Shown piece after piece: positions 1-12,477 of a stretch of 64,000 bases of DNA. A program made the translations under genes and the position numbers. The notes below the pieces were generated by a model, which made no database searches, was not told the origin of the DNA, and saw only the letters and a program-made list of their open reading frames with translations. The DNA is from Pleurostoma richardsiae (Eukaryota > Ascomycota > Sordariomycetes > Calosphaeriales > Pleurostomataceae): NCBI GenBank assembly GCA_030052745.1, contig JANBVO010000016.1, positions 620,001 to 684,000 on the forward strand, written 5' to 3'. How positions within the stretch are numbered: the stretch's first letter is position 1; the number at the start of each line of letters is the position of its first letter.

Positions 1-443
1 CTACTTTATATAACTAGACCGCTTTCCCACGCTTGACAAGACACGCGATACTCAAGCTCCGATGCAAAGACGCCGGCCTCCGCAGTTGCTTGGCAGGTCC
101 ACCACCTTATCTCGCCGATCGGGTCCAGCCACCGACTTCGGGGTTTTGCCGAGCATAATTTCTAATCTGAGGAACTTCTAATCCGACCGCATGCATCCCA
201 CATGGCTTATCGCTCATACTACTACGAATTTGTATTGGTCAATGTCCATGACTGAGGCTTGGTGACGGCGGTGAGCCTCAGGGGGGATCACGATGTCTAC
301 GAAAGGAAACGTGAATCTCATGTCTGTATTTTCATCCGCCGCTCTGCTTTAATTAGCGGGCCGCCTGAGATAGACACTGACTTGACGTGAACGGAAACCA
401 CAAACTTCCGCGTAACCGTACAAACGCATAGCTGTCGTAAGCT
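1..443. other. Intergenic, 3' flank of the F-box gene
   Basis: No convincing coding exon or structured RNA was found. The stretch lies downstream of the minus-strand F-box gene, which ends at 444, so it probably holds that gene's 3' UTR and terminator. A neighbouring gene beyond the window edge cannot be excluded. Confidence 0.5.
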
Positions 444-2770
444 CTAGTCGAGCTCTTCAGAAATAAGCCCCAGCATTGTGAAGCCAAACCCAACCTCTGG
501 GCGCTGTGATGTGAGTCAGTGAAGTTCAAACTATCCGATCGATAGAAGTGCGTGATAAGTGAGTGCATCTTGTAGGACTTACGTGGCTTGCGTAGACGCC
601 GGTTATCGCTGTTCCAGCAACGACAGATAGCCTCTCTGGGGGAGGATCAGGAGGGAAGGAGCCGTCGCTAGAAAAGACACAAGACCGTCCTCGGCTTGTC
701 GATAGCTGCATTTAGAACTTCAGATCTGACTCTTCGCTGTATCGAGTTGGATATGCTATATGTTGACTTACCCTGCAGGCCACCACAATTCCATAGTATC
801 TTGCCCCGTCTCCAATTAGCAGGGACTCATCATAGTAAGACTGGCACACATCGACGGCGTCGATGATTTCGCCGCCCGGGCCATCGATTGAGAAGTCGAT
901 CGTCTGGCTCGCTTCGCTTGGTTTATAGCGTCCAATCGTTTTGCATTCAGAAGACACGTCGGTGTCGTAGACGAAGTCGATGCGACATAGGCCACGATCG
1001 TAGAAGACGGATATCCTGACGAGGTGTTTGAGGTATCTCCCTCCTGGACCGCCGAAGTTGGTCCAGAACAAAGGTCTATATCCGATGTGGGAATATCGTC
1101 GGGGCCGGAATGAGCCTCCGTTGAGGCGGAGTGACGGACCCGGAATGTCAGGATACCAGACCGCTGAGTTCCTTAACTTGTCCTCATTTGTGGGCTCATG
1201 GTCCGTCAATGGTAGACATGGACGAGTTGATAAAGTAACCATCTTGCAACCCTGTGCACCATCAGCAGCGATTCGATATTGGCGGTATTAGTGAGGGCCC
1301 TAAGTCGCTTACGTCAAACTCCGCCTCCAATGCCATCATCGAGGAAGTCAGTACCAGGCGGTTCGTTCTTGGGGAGTCTCTCGGATCGCCAAGCCATCCT
1401 GATACAGTTTTTCCCTCGAAAATACATTGAATAGCTCGGATACCCCTGGAGCCGACGGCCACCCTAAAGCCATGTATGTCGGTGATGCTCAAAGACATCT
1501 GTACTGTCGATGAGTATCCTATCTTGACGGTTTTCCAATTGGTCGAGGTGAACTCCAGGCCAGCGACGTAGTCACCGTCTCCCATGGTGACAAATGAGAC
1601 AGATATATGGGACAAACTACTAGGGATAGGGATCCGCTTCGCTCTCAATGTATGGCAGCCTTCCTGGGCAAGCAAGAAGGGGCTGCGTACATCTCGGCGA
1701 CAGAGGTGTCCTCTCGCACCCAGCTCCTGAAGCCAGGGTTGGCCATCAACACCAACGAGTGGAGGCACTCCACTTCGCGAGTTCCATTGGAGATCAAGGG
1801 AGTCCCTAACGGTCTGGATACAGCTTAGGACCCGCTTTCGATTTCTCATCGCTGGGCCGGCCCTTGTATCTGCTGTTTGGCGATATAGCCAACGCCAATC
1901 TGGGACGCTTCTGTAGTGTTTGACTTCATATAGCCATGATCGTTCTAGAGTGCACCTGAACCTCGACGCCCAGAAATGTTGGTCATGAAATATCGACCAG
2001 AAGGACCGGGAAGTCAAGCGAGCATTTAGGGCATCTTGTGTAGACATAAGCGTTGCGATATCTGAGCACAGTTCTTCGGGGAGACTGGAGAAAGGATCAC
2101 CTGTGGAATTAGTTGCCATGGAGATTGATGTTCCCGGGCCTGGGGGCGGTTCTTGTGGGGTTTCCGTAAGTAGTGTGTCGAGCTCATGCGTGATATCATA
2201 TGGATTCGCGTTGAAAACAGGATGAGGTGCCTGGAAGTCTACGTCGTAGAAGCGGTCTTCCCAGGGAAAATGACCGTCGTTGTCGATGACGACGGTGCCC
2301 CCATAGTCATGTCCCCAGCTGATACTCGACGCACGCTTCGGAAACGGGATGGAAATGCAGAGCAGAAAGAGCCTCTGGTAGTCAATCCATTTTTGCTGCG
2401 AGACTGCCTCGAAAAGCGACCAGCAAGCTTCGTGGAACAGGAATCCATGCTGGTCATTGACGAAACCTTGCTTCATAGCACCGAACTGGTCCTCAAGAGG
2501 ACTATTATATCCTGCGTCGTCCCAGCGAGCGTCAGTGTCTCGTGGTGCAATGAACCGGCCCGTGCTGGCGTCATTATACAAGCCGACGCCTGTGAGAACA
2601 ATCCCTCTAACAGGTCCAGTGTGCACTACTTTACTTGAGTGAGTGGCTGGGGTTCCTCAAGGAAGAATTGACTACCTACATCCACGAAACTGATTCAGCC
2701 AGGAAACGGAATCTTGCACATCGGTGATGAGCCAGCCGCAGAGCGCGCAGCAGAAGATTTGGTCATCCAT
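444..2770 (-). CDS. Large F-box domain protein
   Basis: A probable substrate-recognition subunit of an SCF ubiquitin ligase. Exons are 2770-2680, 2625-1313, 1251-772, 705-583 and 503-444, closing in frame at 688 aa. Residues 1-30 (start MDDQIFCCALCGWLI) carry a Cys-rich N-terminal motif typical of this fungal family, followed by a conserved block beginning at Leu31 (HTGPVRGIVLTGVG). The F-box lies at about residues 208-255 (core LPEELCSDIATLM). The last exon restores the usual family ending (RPEVGFGFTMLGLIS). The C-terminal 350 residues look beta-rich and are probably the substrate-binding part, but I recognise no known repeat. The first intron was chosen because its TTG junction joins two conserved blocks. 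The substrate is unknown. It is the first of four consecutive minus-strand genes. Confidence 0.8.
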
Positions 2771-3768
2771 TTTCGCCGAAGTCCTTCAGCTTTGTGAAAG
2801 TTACAGGAGCGATTTCACTGCTGTTGAGCATGCCTGCCCGTGATAAGAGAGTAACGGCCAGGCGTAACGTTGTTCCGTCCTTGCAGCAATTGGATCTGAT
2901 AAGTAGGGGACAACGAAAGCGTCGACTTGCGTATCCCGTGACCATGGATTTATTTCTATGACAGTGGGACAGTGGGATGCAGCGGCTTGAAAGAAGTCAT
3001 AGTCCCCTATACTCTTCCAATAGAAAACAATATGATAGAACCATACCATTTAGGAGTTGCCACCATAGCAGAACTCGTAATGCCCATAGGCCTCGTTTCA
3101 AATATATGGCAAAGATATAAGGCACTTTGATATGCGCATGAGCCATCGATTCATATACCAATTAAGTCTTAGAGTGAGTGTCTGTGGTGGCGGGTGCCGA
3201 ACACACCTCAGGTCAAACCCGGACGCGTGGAGGAACTGGTATGAGTTTGTGAACGTAGCCGATTGGAGGACAACAATCGACAAGACGCGAGTTCAACTCC
3301 CGTCCGGAGAAAAACTACCTGACGCAGGCAGGTTTTTCGGCGCCGACCTCCCCTCGGATAGGCGAGGCGTGCGAGCTTTTTGCTATTTCTCCCTTCCCCC
3401 CTCTTTTTTTCTTTCATTTCTTTGCCCTGCCTCATCTTGCAAGGTTTTGCGGGTCGATGGAGGTCCAGATTAAAGGCTTCCGTATTTTCGGCTAGAATCC
3501 TGTGTGAATACTTCTAAGACTGAAATTCTGGAGAGACAGCCCTGATTCCAGATCCGGGTTCCCTGGAGAAATACCCTCCTCAAAAACCCGCATGACACCC
3601 GAAACTTCGGCTGGAAGGCTCGACAGGTGGCAAGCGCAAGACTTCACATGTCGTCGGGGTTAACAATGGATACCCACGTGAATAGGAAACCGTCCATTTA
3701 TAAAGCTGTATCTGAATTGTATGGGGGATCATCTCTGAAGGATCACAGCCCTACCGCATCTCTCCCCT
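2771..3768. other. Intergenic, F-box promoter and SDR 3' flank
   Basis: About 1 kb between the F-box start and the end of the SDR. It contains a pyrimidine-rich tract near 3388-3440. A sequence near 3260-3310 looks vaguely like tRNA A and B boxes but does not fold. No coding exon is supported. Confidence 0.5.
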
Positions 3769-4839
3769 CTAGTAGGTATTAACAGCAACTGCTAGACGAC
3801 CGCCATCCGGCATCTGGACCATCCCATTTGTGAACGAGCCTGCCCGGCTGGCAAGATACAGGATCGCCCCGGCCATCTCTTCTTCTCCACCAAACTTCCT
3901 CGCAGGGATGAACCTGGCATCATCGGGGTCCTCCTCTTCGGGGTTGCGGCTGCTAATGAGGCCTGCTGCCAGCTCGGAGGGAAACACTATTAAGGAGAGT
4001 GGATGTCAGCAGAAGTCATCAACACGCACTAACTGTCCCATCAACTGTCCCCGGATAAGGCACGGGGGCATGATGCTGGGAGAAAAGAATGAAACTCACA
4101 TCCCGGCGCCAGAATGTTTACACGAATGCCGTACGGTGCCAGCTGGCTCGCTGCATGCTTGCCCAGGTGCATAATAGCCGCCTTGCTTCCGGAGTACGCG
4201 GGAGAGGAGAAGTAGCTCCGCATGAAGGCGCTGATGCTGCTCGTGAAGACGACCTGGCTCTGGATGCTTGGTGCCTTACCGCCTTCCGTGAGCGGAGCGC
4301 CGTACCCGCCCTTCAGCGCCTCCTTGTTGCCCGCGTCCAGCAGCTCCAGGAATGCCCACATGGTGAACAGGGCGCCAGTGACGTTGACGTGGAACGCGGC
4401 GGTGAAGTCATCCATGCCCACGGAGCCGAAGAGCTTCTCGCGCAGGTCAGAGATGGACAAGGTCGGGTCGTAGGTCTTGTTTGGGCCGATGACGCCGGAG
4501 TTGGCGATGACAAGGTTGACGTAGCCTATCTCAGCGGTGATGCGGTCGACCGCCGCCTGCAGGGAGTCCTTAGAAGTGACGTCGCACTGCACGGGCACTA
4601 TGGTGGGGGAGAAGGAGGCCGCTTCCTCGAGGGCGTCGACGCGACGGCCGAGGACGTAGACTTTCTTGGCACCATTAGCGGCAAGAGCTTTGGCCATGAT
4701 CAGGCCGATGCCTGGGACCTCGTCAGCTGGGTCTTGGTGTCAATGCCGGTTGAAATTAGAATGAGACTCTACCTGATCCTCCACCGGTCACGACGGCGAC
4801 GATGCCATCGACGCGGAAGATCTTGCCGGCGTCCAACAT
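3769..4839 (-). CDS. Classical short-chain dehydrogenase/reductase (298 aa)
   Basis: An NAD(P)-dependent oxidoreductase of the classical SDR family, substrate unknown. Exons are 4839-4773, 4711-4100 and 3986-3769. The cofactor glycine motif TGGGSGIG is at residues 18-25, a variant NSG (normally NAG) at about 93-95, catalytic Ser at about 180-181, and Tyr195 and Lys199 in YSGSK. The second junction restores the family sequence APGLFPSEL. The end of the protein has the usual cofactor-loop and strand pattern (ITNG-like SFTNGMVQMPDGG). A long antisense open frame over the same region is a shadow of this GC-rich gene. No transmembrane segment is seen, so it is probably cytosolic. Confidence 0.88.
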
Positions 4840-5795
4840 GGTGTGAGCAGCAATCACGGTATTGGTTCGTTGCTTGGGAAGAAGGGATTAAAGGTTCACT
4901 TCGTCTTGGGACTGGTAAGAGCTGTTGAGAAGCATCGAGAGAGACGAGCCGCTTCATATAAAATAATTAGCTCGTAGGTCGTGCTGCCCGGTAGCATCCG
5001 CCACATGTCTCATGCGACAGCAACGTGGGGATGTCCGTCCCATCTGGGTTCGTAACAGCCGCCGCCTCTGCCAATGGCGCAGTCCTTTCGCATATGTCCG
5101 AAAACCTCGATGGACGGCACGTGAAGTTGTGCAGCGATTGCAGGCCCCTGAGTGACCGTTAACCGTAAAGTCCGATTGCTTGATTACTTATCGCTGCCAG
5201 TGCTGCCGTGCTTACATTACACTCGGCCTCTTCGCGCTCCGTTGCGCTCGCGCTCCGTCCGGGGAGCCGCACTTTTAGCACTGAATATTTCTGTAACCTC
5301 GGCGTCTCGCAAGACATTGCTGGAGCTGGAACATGGCAATTCCTCGTCTTATTGCTGTATCCAGCTTCGATAAGATTCCACTGCGCGGAATCAAGACTTG
5401 TCATGGCGGTGAAACACAATTGAAGCATCTGAAAGCTATGCATTGTCATTGACATTGTCATTGCCCGGAGACTTCTCTACATCTTCTAAGCTACCAATTT
5501 GTCGATTTCGTCCATGGCCAAGTCGAAGTTGCATTTCGTCTCGCAGGGTAAAAGTTGGGACTCCGTTCAGACGAGAGGGTCGCCGACGCTGATAAATCAC
5601 GAGCCCAGCATCGTTCTATGATCTGATGATTGATAATCCTTGAGTTCCAGCCGTGTCATTACACGAAAACGTAATGTGCCCTCAATGGTTTAGCGAACAT
5701 CGTGCCTGTATGCTAGCAATCTCTGTGATGATGCACGATGCTGCCCTTGAAAACCCCCGAGCTCTCTCCCCCTGCCTTTCCTCTGGTCCTGCCAG
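4840..5795. other. Intergenic, SDR promoter and MYND 3' flank
   Basis: No gene is supported. The stretch holds the presumed SDR promoter, a 12-bp tandem duplication at 5441-5463 (listed separately), and the 3' flank of the MYND gene. Confidence 0.5.
5441..5463. repeat. 12-bp tandem duplication
   Basis: The unit CATTGTCATTGA occurs twice in tandem, the second copy lacking its last base. It lies in non-coding DNA and has no known role. Confidence 0.7.
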
Positions 5796-7480
5796 CTAAG
5801 CCTCATCCTCCGACTCGCTGGAATCCGATTCATCATCTTGGGCATCCTGGACCTTCCCTGTTCCGGCGGTCATCTCAGCCTCTCTGAAGAGAGGAGGACC
5901 AGTGGCATCGTTCTCGAACTCGTACGGCGACGGGACATCAGCTATCATAGCCTCGAAGCCAGGGAGCTTGCACGTGCGCTTGAACCCCTTCCAGTACGCC
6001 TCAAAGCCCTTGGCATTGAACCCTCTGGCGTCGACATTGCTCAGCGCGTGATTCTTCTCCCTGTGTCGCTTGTTGATTAGCTTGCGCATCATCAGCGGGA
6101 TTGAGAGCTCTTGCGGACCTGTCAAACATGGCCTTCGTGAAACGGTTGAAGGCCACAATGTGAAGAGGGTGGAGCTGGGCTCCGCGCTCGTGCATGACAA
6201 TGACCGTGCCCATGTCGCTGGGCCGGGTAATGATGGTCTTCTTCTCGACCACATCGTCCGCTGAGTCCGCAGTACCGTCCGCCTTCTTGTTCTCCACCTG
6301 GAGCTTGGCGTGGAAGACGCTGACGAACTGGGCGCGCGGGTTGTCCATGAACTCCATGACCTCGTATCTGGCGGGGTGGACGGCCCTGACGTCGTCCTGA
6401 TTCTCAATCCAGTCCATGCAGTTGTCGTCTCTGCGGACGACCCAGCGCAGACCAAGAATGGAAGCCCAAGCAGAGATGAACTGACGAGTGGCGGCGCTCT
6501 TGCGTCGGACGATTACGGGCTGCATGTAGCCCTCATCGGCGGCGAGGTCGGGTCGGGTGCCAGCGGGAAGCTTGAAGTACTTGTATCGCTTGTAGTCGCC
6601 TGCGCAATCGATCTTCACGCCGGGAAGCGTCTCTTCGGTCGAGGGGAACGACTCGGGGTCGACGACACACTGGAAATTGCATTTTTAAGTACCAATGTTG
6701 CCGACAAGAAGAACTTGTTGGGATAGCTCGAAAAGCAGGCAGCGCGAGATGCGGGAAGATGTAAGAGCGACTAGACAGGAGGGGAGAGCTTACACTGTTC
6801 CTGAAACAAGCCTTGAAGTAGTCAACGGCGCAGCGGTAGTCGCGCATGCTAGCGTCTATCGGCTCCTGAGACAAGATGTCGTGCAAGAGTAGAGTACGGC
6901 CATCCTCCCTATGCTCATACTGGAATGCGTGGATGATGATGTCGCCGTACCAAGACCGGCCTAAACCAGGCTTCAGCATGGCTGCGACACACTGATTGAA
7001 GTCCTCTCCAACGCCTCGTTCCCAGAGTGGCACCTTGGTGTGCATGTTCAATCCATGGCCAATGCGACGATATGGGATGGCGCCATTCATGATATTGCCG
7101 GTGCCTCGCTTTCGCAGACTGAAGGTGACGGGACCGAGATGGACGACCTCCTGCTTGCTGTCCAGCCAGACAAAGACAGGCTGGGCCTGGCTAGTGGGAA
7201 GGAGAATCGCTCGATAGTGGTGGTTGGAAGGGCGCTCGAACTTGCAGAATTCGCGCCAGTTCTTGCACATTGGCTTGTGGACAGGCCAGTCCTTCTTCTG
7301 GCACTCGGGAGAGCAGTAGTTCGCCATGTTGCAGCCACTGCACTTGGATGTGCCAATCTCGTCGCAGGAGATGCAGAGGTTGTCGACGATAGTGTCATGG
7401 CCACAGCTCTCTATGAGCTCATTCACGAGACCCTGGAAGCGGCTACGCTTGTCAGAATCATCCGAATTGTCTGCGTCCAT
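5796..7480 (-). CDS. MYND zinc-finger protein (about 500 aa)
   Basis: A MYND-type zinc finger, usually a protein-protein interaction module, sits at residues 36-72. The ligands seen are Cys36, Cys39, Cys47, Cys50, Cys56, Cys60, His68 and Cys72, with the diagnostic YCSPECQKKDW. The rest has no motif I recognise; the C-terminus is acidic (DDESDSSESEDEA). Exons are 7480-6794, 6669-6119 and 6060-5796. The first intron (GTAAGC donor) is sound. The second (6118-6061, 58 nt) has an unusual GTCCGC donor but a good CTAAT branch site and ACACAG acceptor, and it restores the frame. Without it the gene would carry a one-base frameshift. Function is unknown. Confidence 0.72.
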
Positions 7481-8955
7481 CTTGCTGGTTGAGATATTGT
7501 GTCGCCCTTCTAACTATTTGGCGACGGAGACTGTGACAGAAGTCAGTGGGGTGGGACAGAAGTTGTGGCTCACAACAACGTGGAGCTCTAGGCGAAGGTG
7601 GAAATTTGCGGCAGGGAGAAGGGCACCGTAGTCAGTATGTCGAGAGGAGATTTATGAGGGTAAAGGCGCTTGGGTCGGCGACAAGAAGAATTCACCTGGG
7701 CAAGTGGAGAGGGAAGAAGGTGAGAGAGAGGTGATATTTATCTCAGATAATAGTCAAGGAAAAGACAGGCAAGCAGTATGCCGAGGAGGAGCAAGCCAGC
7801 TTTCAGCAGGATCGCTATTGACTCAAGTGTGTTCCAAAAATGTCCACGATCTTTCAACTGTCTTTGATCTTGGGATTATTGACCTTTTCTGAAGAATCAC
7901 GATGACGCTCTATTCCTCTACCTCTCCAAGGCCGCAATTAATGTAGATATCCTCAGGCACACATCACTTCCGGTCTTGTATCTTTAGCATCATATCAATG
8001 GCCTAAATGGAAATTAGTAAATCAAAACTTAAAAGGGACCAGGACCATCAAACAAAGTTACAAAAGAACAGATGCCCATCACAACCTCCATTGCTCGTTT
8101 CATAACGCTAATGTCTTGGTAATGTCGATGTACTTACAAACGGCAACCTTCCCCATTGACGCGACTGGCCGCCCGAAGACATGGACGCGACTTCAGTCAC
8201 AATAAACGGTAACAAGGACGCCTGTTTTGGCTTCAACGATCATGGGCTCTTTCTAAGCGAAAAGCAGGGCAGCCTTGCGGCGCCTCGTCCGCCACCACAA
8301 CACCTTTAACTGTCAGGGCGATACGCACACTCCCAGGCGACTCTTGCGACTCCGGGACTCTTTGCTGAGAGGCAACGAGGCCAAAATACTACCAGATTAC
8401 CAGCAGTAAGGCCGGTCATCACTGGCTCGACGTGTCCCATTTCTATTTCCACGACATCAAGATTAGACCGGCCCCAGCTGCTAGCGAAACCCGCAATAGT
8501 ATGGAAACATATGACATACTCTAGATAGATAAAGAAGAATTCAATATTACTATCCTCAGGTAACTTAATATAGATGATGGTCTTGAATACTATGGATCCT
8601 AGAGTTCTCGGTTTATCACAAAGGTTCTTGCGGCAGAAAGTAGTGTCTTTCTTTTGAATAGAGAGACGAGATAGACTTGTGCGGGTGCCAATGGGCACTA
8701 TCATGCGGTCAAGAATACTTCATGAATGTCCCTAGGGGCTCTAATTTCAGTTTCAACGAAGCTCTTTCCTCGTTATGTCGTTAGCCTTGCCCACGCCTAT
8801 TCCATAACATTACCGGAAGGGCATGCTTCCCGCAAGGTAATGAGATAGATGTCACATAGGAAACTAGAGCCTTGCTACCAGGTCCAGGGTTTCCAAAATA
8901 TATATTCCAGCCGCCGCAAGCTGCCGTAAAACGCTGTAACAAACCAGGACATTCC
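7481..8955. other. Intergenic, MYND promoter and AT-rich stretch
   Basis: No exon is supported. A 132-codon minus-strand open frame at 8306-8704 lies in an AT-rich patch, lacks recognisable motifs and was not accepted. The left part is the presumed MYND promoter and the right end is the 3' flank of the Zn2Cys6 gene. Confidence 0.45.
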
Positions 8956-11504
8956 TCATTGCCCGAAGGAACCCCACGCGCTCTGCAGCGCATCCACGAC
9001 CTTCCTGGTCGGCCACGCATGCTTCCTCTCCAGCGTGGCCATCAGCTCCACAATGGCTCCCTGCTCCCCAGGGTCCTCGAAGCACTCGCCGCACAGCGTG
9101 ATACCCACCGCGGCCGTCACCATAGTGGCCTGGCAGCGCGCGTTCCCCGACATCGCCAGCCCGCAGAGCCGCCGCGTCGACTCGCGCAGCAGCTCCTTGA
9201 GCGCGCGGTCCGACGCCGCCGACCCGAGGCCCAGCCGCGGCAGGGCTGGGCTGTGCACCGCCAGCATGATGCGCGCCAGCTCGACGTGCTGCAGCCCCAG
9301 GACCTGGCAGTCGTTGGCTAGCCAGACCAGGGGGAAGTACTGGCCCCGGGAGGGGTCGCGCTTGCGATAGTACAGGGGCCTGAAGAAGGGAGGCCGGCGC
9401 GTCTCCCAGTCGTGCTCGAACTCCTTGAGGGCGCGCCACTGCTCGAGCCGGGACCGGCTGCTGCTGCTGCCGCTGTTGGCCGGCACGGCACCGTCGCCGT
9501 CTTCGAAGCAGAATTTGACGACGTATGCGCACCAGACGATTATTCTATTCGTCCAGTCGTACTCATCGGCGTCCGTCATGTCGAACCCTGCGTGCGAGTC
9601 TCCCTCCGCCGCGAGCAAGGGGAGCCGGAACGGCCTCTTGTAGACGAGCACGGACCATATCTCCTGCCGCAGCGCAATCAGGCAGGCGGACAGCCGCAGC
9701 GACGGCATGTTTGGCGCATACAGGTTCCTGTCCCGAGGAGGGGCGTGGATGATGCTGAGCAGCCCGAAGGAGTCGTCTTGCTGGGCGCGGAAGACGGCCT
9801 GGATGGCGTTGAGGTGGGCTTCCGAATCCGAACCTGTGAAATGAGCTGCACGCCAGGGGAGATCAGCAACCGGGTTTGTGAGCGATCGGCTGGGAATATG
9901 CACTCACTATCAACCTGTTCGTAGAACCGGAGGATTGTGATGGCGACTAGCGCGTCATCACTGCAGGTATCTAAGAGGCCAGTCGAGGCATCCATGAGGT
10001 GTGATATGCAGAGGTTGTGGTAGTGAATCGCGGACTCCTCGTTCAAATCGGGGAGTGGGACACCGTCGTACTCCATGACCTGGTTAGGCGTCTCGTGGGT
10101 CCGTATCTGGGTTAGATATCGTGCAGAAGCGGTACATATGGCGTTTAGGAGGATGGGGCTGTAGACAGCGCGCTGCGGTATGACAGTGACGTAGTGTCGA
10201 TACTTGTCGGTAGTGTCAAACTGTGGGGTGTTCATCGTCCATTAGAAGTTATCCCTGACTTGTTCCAGCACGGGGACACATAATCGGACCAAGATGATGG
10301 GAGAAAAAGACCATCCGTGAGACAGGTGGCCAAGCCAGTCACGATAGGAACGGGAAGAGGTGTTGACGTACAGCTGCGGCAAGATTGTCGATAAAGCAAC
10401 GTACTAGACAGCTTTCCTGCACTCCTAGGCATGCTGCCTCACCATCCTCCTGCAGAGGAATCTGAGAGTAGGTTGCAGGATAGTGGTAGGATGACTGGGG
10501 AGTGGCGGAGAGGCCATCTGCACTCGGGTTTACCGTCTCAAAAAGCCCGGACGAAATATTGTCTGTTAGCGAACTGGACCAGATCTCGGTAGCAGTGCGG
10601 GCGGCGAAAAGCCCTGACTCGAGTGCGGTAGAGACAGGGGTATCCACCTGTGCTGAGTCTGTCGGCGTTAAAGGCTCAGGTTGAGCTATATTATCAGGCT
10701 CGGGGGAATACGTGTCGGCGGTATTGTGGCGGGCGGGATTCTGGTTCCGTAAGGCTAGGCTTCCCAAATTACTCCCTGGCAGCAGCGGTGATTCTCGGGA
10801 TGGTTCGAAAAGGTGTTGCTGGGACGACAAGGCGGGCGACTTGGAGGAAGGTTCGCCGGCCTCATACTGCTCGGTCCTCGAGAAGGATTGCAATAGTTTG
10901 GCGGCGGCTAGCCATTCGGCCTCGGTGTCGATACTGGCTCTAGGGTCGAGTTCGGAGGCATGACGACTAGGAGGGCTGAGGGCCTCTGCCGCGTCGCTAA
11001 CGACAGAAGGGGTTTTCTCTGTTTGGTTCTCTGCCCTTGCGGTCAGTTACTGAGCGTCACGAAGCCATAAGGGACGGCTAGTCGCTGATTCAATGGCGCA
11101 CCTGTCCTGCGACGGACATTCCGGTGGACTGGGGCCTGGTCGGTACTGGGGACAACATTGTCGGACATGACAAACCGCTTGAACTTCGAGTGCCTCGCCG
11201 GCCTGGTGCAAGGGATATTCGACTTGTTGCAAGCGGAGCAGGGGGTGTCACCGTCGCCTACATGTCGTAGAGGAGGGAGACCTAGTCAGCCTCTACCAAA
11301 GAAGGGAGTCTGTCTGCAGGTATTTGAGCTGGGCGGCATACACTTGAGATGCTTGTCTGTTGGCGACGATACGAACAAGACATGGTCAGCCTTCAGTGTT
11401 AAGCCTCAAGCCCCGCTGGGTCGGAACGAGTGATGAATCTGGGGTAATGGACAACCTCTGCACCCCACACAGGGGATGGTGCGCTTTTGGCGATATGGTG
11501 CCAT
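8956..11504 (-). CDS. Zn2Cys6 transcription factor, ARCA-like (689 aa)
   Basis: A nuclear regulator of the fungal-specific ARCA-like class. Exons are 11504-11456, 11356-11342 (15 nt), 11257-11102, 11018-10372, 10220-9908 and 9845-8956. Spliced, the N-terminus reads PCVGCRDKHLKCDG, then PCSACNKSNIPC, giving the six zinc-binding cysteines with correct spacing and the RDxHxKCDG signature of this subfamily. A Ser/Pro/Gln-rich linker follows, then the fungal-specific domain from about residue 290 (FIDNLAAAFDTTDKYRHYV, then ICTASARYL). The last acceptor could also be 12 nt further on; I chose the one that retains THFTGSDSE, which fits the family. It lies upstream of the sugar transporter on the same strand, but regulation of that gene is only a guess. 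Confidence 0.85.
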
Positions 11505-12477
11505 GGCTAGAGGACATAGGCGCGGCACTCCCGCCCCGGCTGACAGACTGTGCTGGGGCCTTGGACTTGGGCGAAAGAAATAGAGTAGAAAAAAGAGACG
11601 GAACGGCCCAGTTGGGAATGCGTTCGCCGGGATAAATACAAAAACCGTTGGGCGACGTCAGCGAGCACCCCGCATCTTTCCCCCACAAACCTTATCCCCG
11701 CATTACTAATGGGGGACGCTGTCACTGCCTGAGGTACCATGCCGTACCGTAGTTATCTAGTCAGTGTCCTTCAGCTGAGTAGCTCCGTTCCTTCAGACCT
11801 GGGGGAGGAGTTGGACCGTATAACCTTAAATAAGAGGAGGTATGGGCATCTGATGGGATGGTGCAGCGGTAAAGCAGGTGGAATGAGGCACCTGCTCCCA
11901 CCTGGGTTCCTCACTATCTCACACTGTAAAAACCGGCAACAACGAAGACACATTGTGTGGCGATACCCCCACGGGTCAATCCCCACAGGTGTCGACCGGA
12001 GGGCGGTTTTAGAGTAGCCCGTCCCCTCTGCGGGCGAAATTTTTGTTGGCCTTCTTTCTCTCTGCCTTTTTCCCCCCTTTCTGTTTCCTTTTTTTATCAT
12101 CGATACCCTACTGCTTCTTACGTTGTCACGGCATATTTAGAGGGGAAATAGGAGAGGACGAGACACGAATGCTCTCGCGTACCAAATGTTGTCAAGCAGA
12201 AATACCAACAGGCCCCTACCTACGGAGATACATTTACTAGAGTGCTTCCTCTATGGCACACAGCAGTCAGGGGCACGGCATAGTTCCTTAAGTTTAAAAC
12301 AAGATCCCGTCCATCTGACCACATCGCCGTCACGCAGCAACCTATTCATCGTTAACACCCGGTTCCCGGCCATCTCCAAGAAGTGGCTCGATGTACGGGA
12401 TATCTTAGGCTACTTCAAAGCCTTTACCCTATCACCACCGACATATTCACGGGAGGTATATGGCGCAGTCAGTCCCA
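11505..12477. other. Intergenic, promoter of the ARCA-like regulator
   Basis: No gene is supported. It contains a perfect inverted repeat at 11873-11896 (listed separately) and a pyrimidine-rich tract at about 12045-12100, common upstream of fungal transcription starts. The right end is the transporter 3' flank. Confidence 0.5.
11873..11896. repeat. 8-bp perfect inverted repeat
   Basis: Arms AGCAGGTG and CACCTGCT are separated by 8 nt, followed immediately by a CCCACCTGGG near-palindrome. It lies about 370 bp upstream of the ARCA-like regulator start and could be an operator or a chance hairpin. Confidence 0.5.

Noticed and set aside
3255-3312. tRNA-like A-box and B-box sequences (TAGCCGATTGG, GTTCAACTC)
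   Set aside because: The spacing between the boxes is too short, and no acceptor or anticodon stem forms.
4089-4928. 279-codon plus-strand open frame
   Set aside because: It is antisense to the SDR exons, has low-complexity composition and no recognisable domain.
8306-8704. 132-codon minus-strand open frame in an AT-rich patch
   Set aside because: No recognisable domain, no splice context, and biased composition.
8864-9532. 222-codon minus-strand open frame
   Set aside because: It is a Arg/Ala/Gly-rich shadow of the Zn2Cys6 gene's last exon in another frame.
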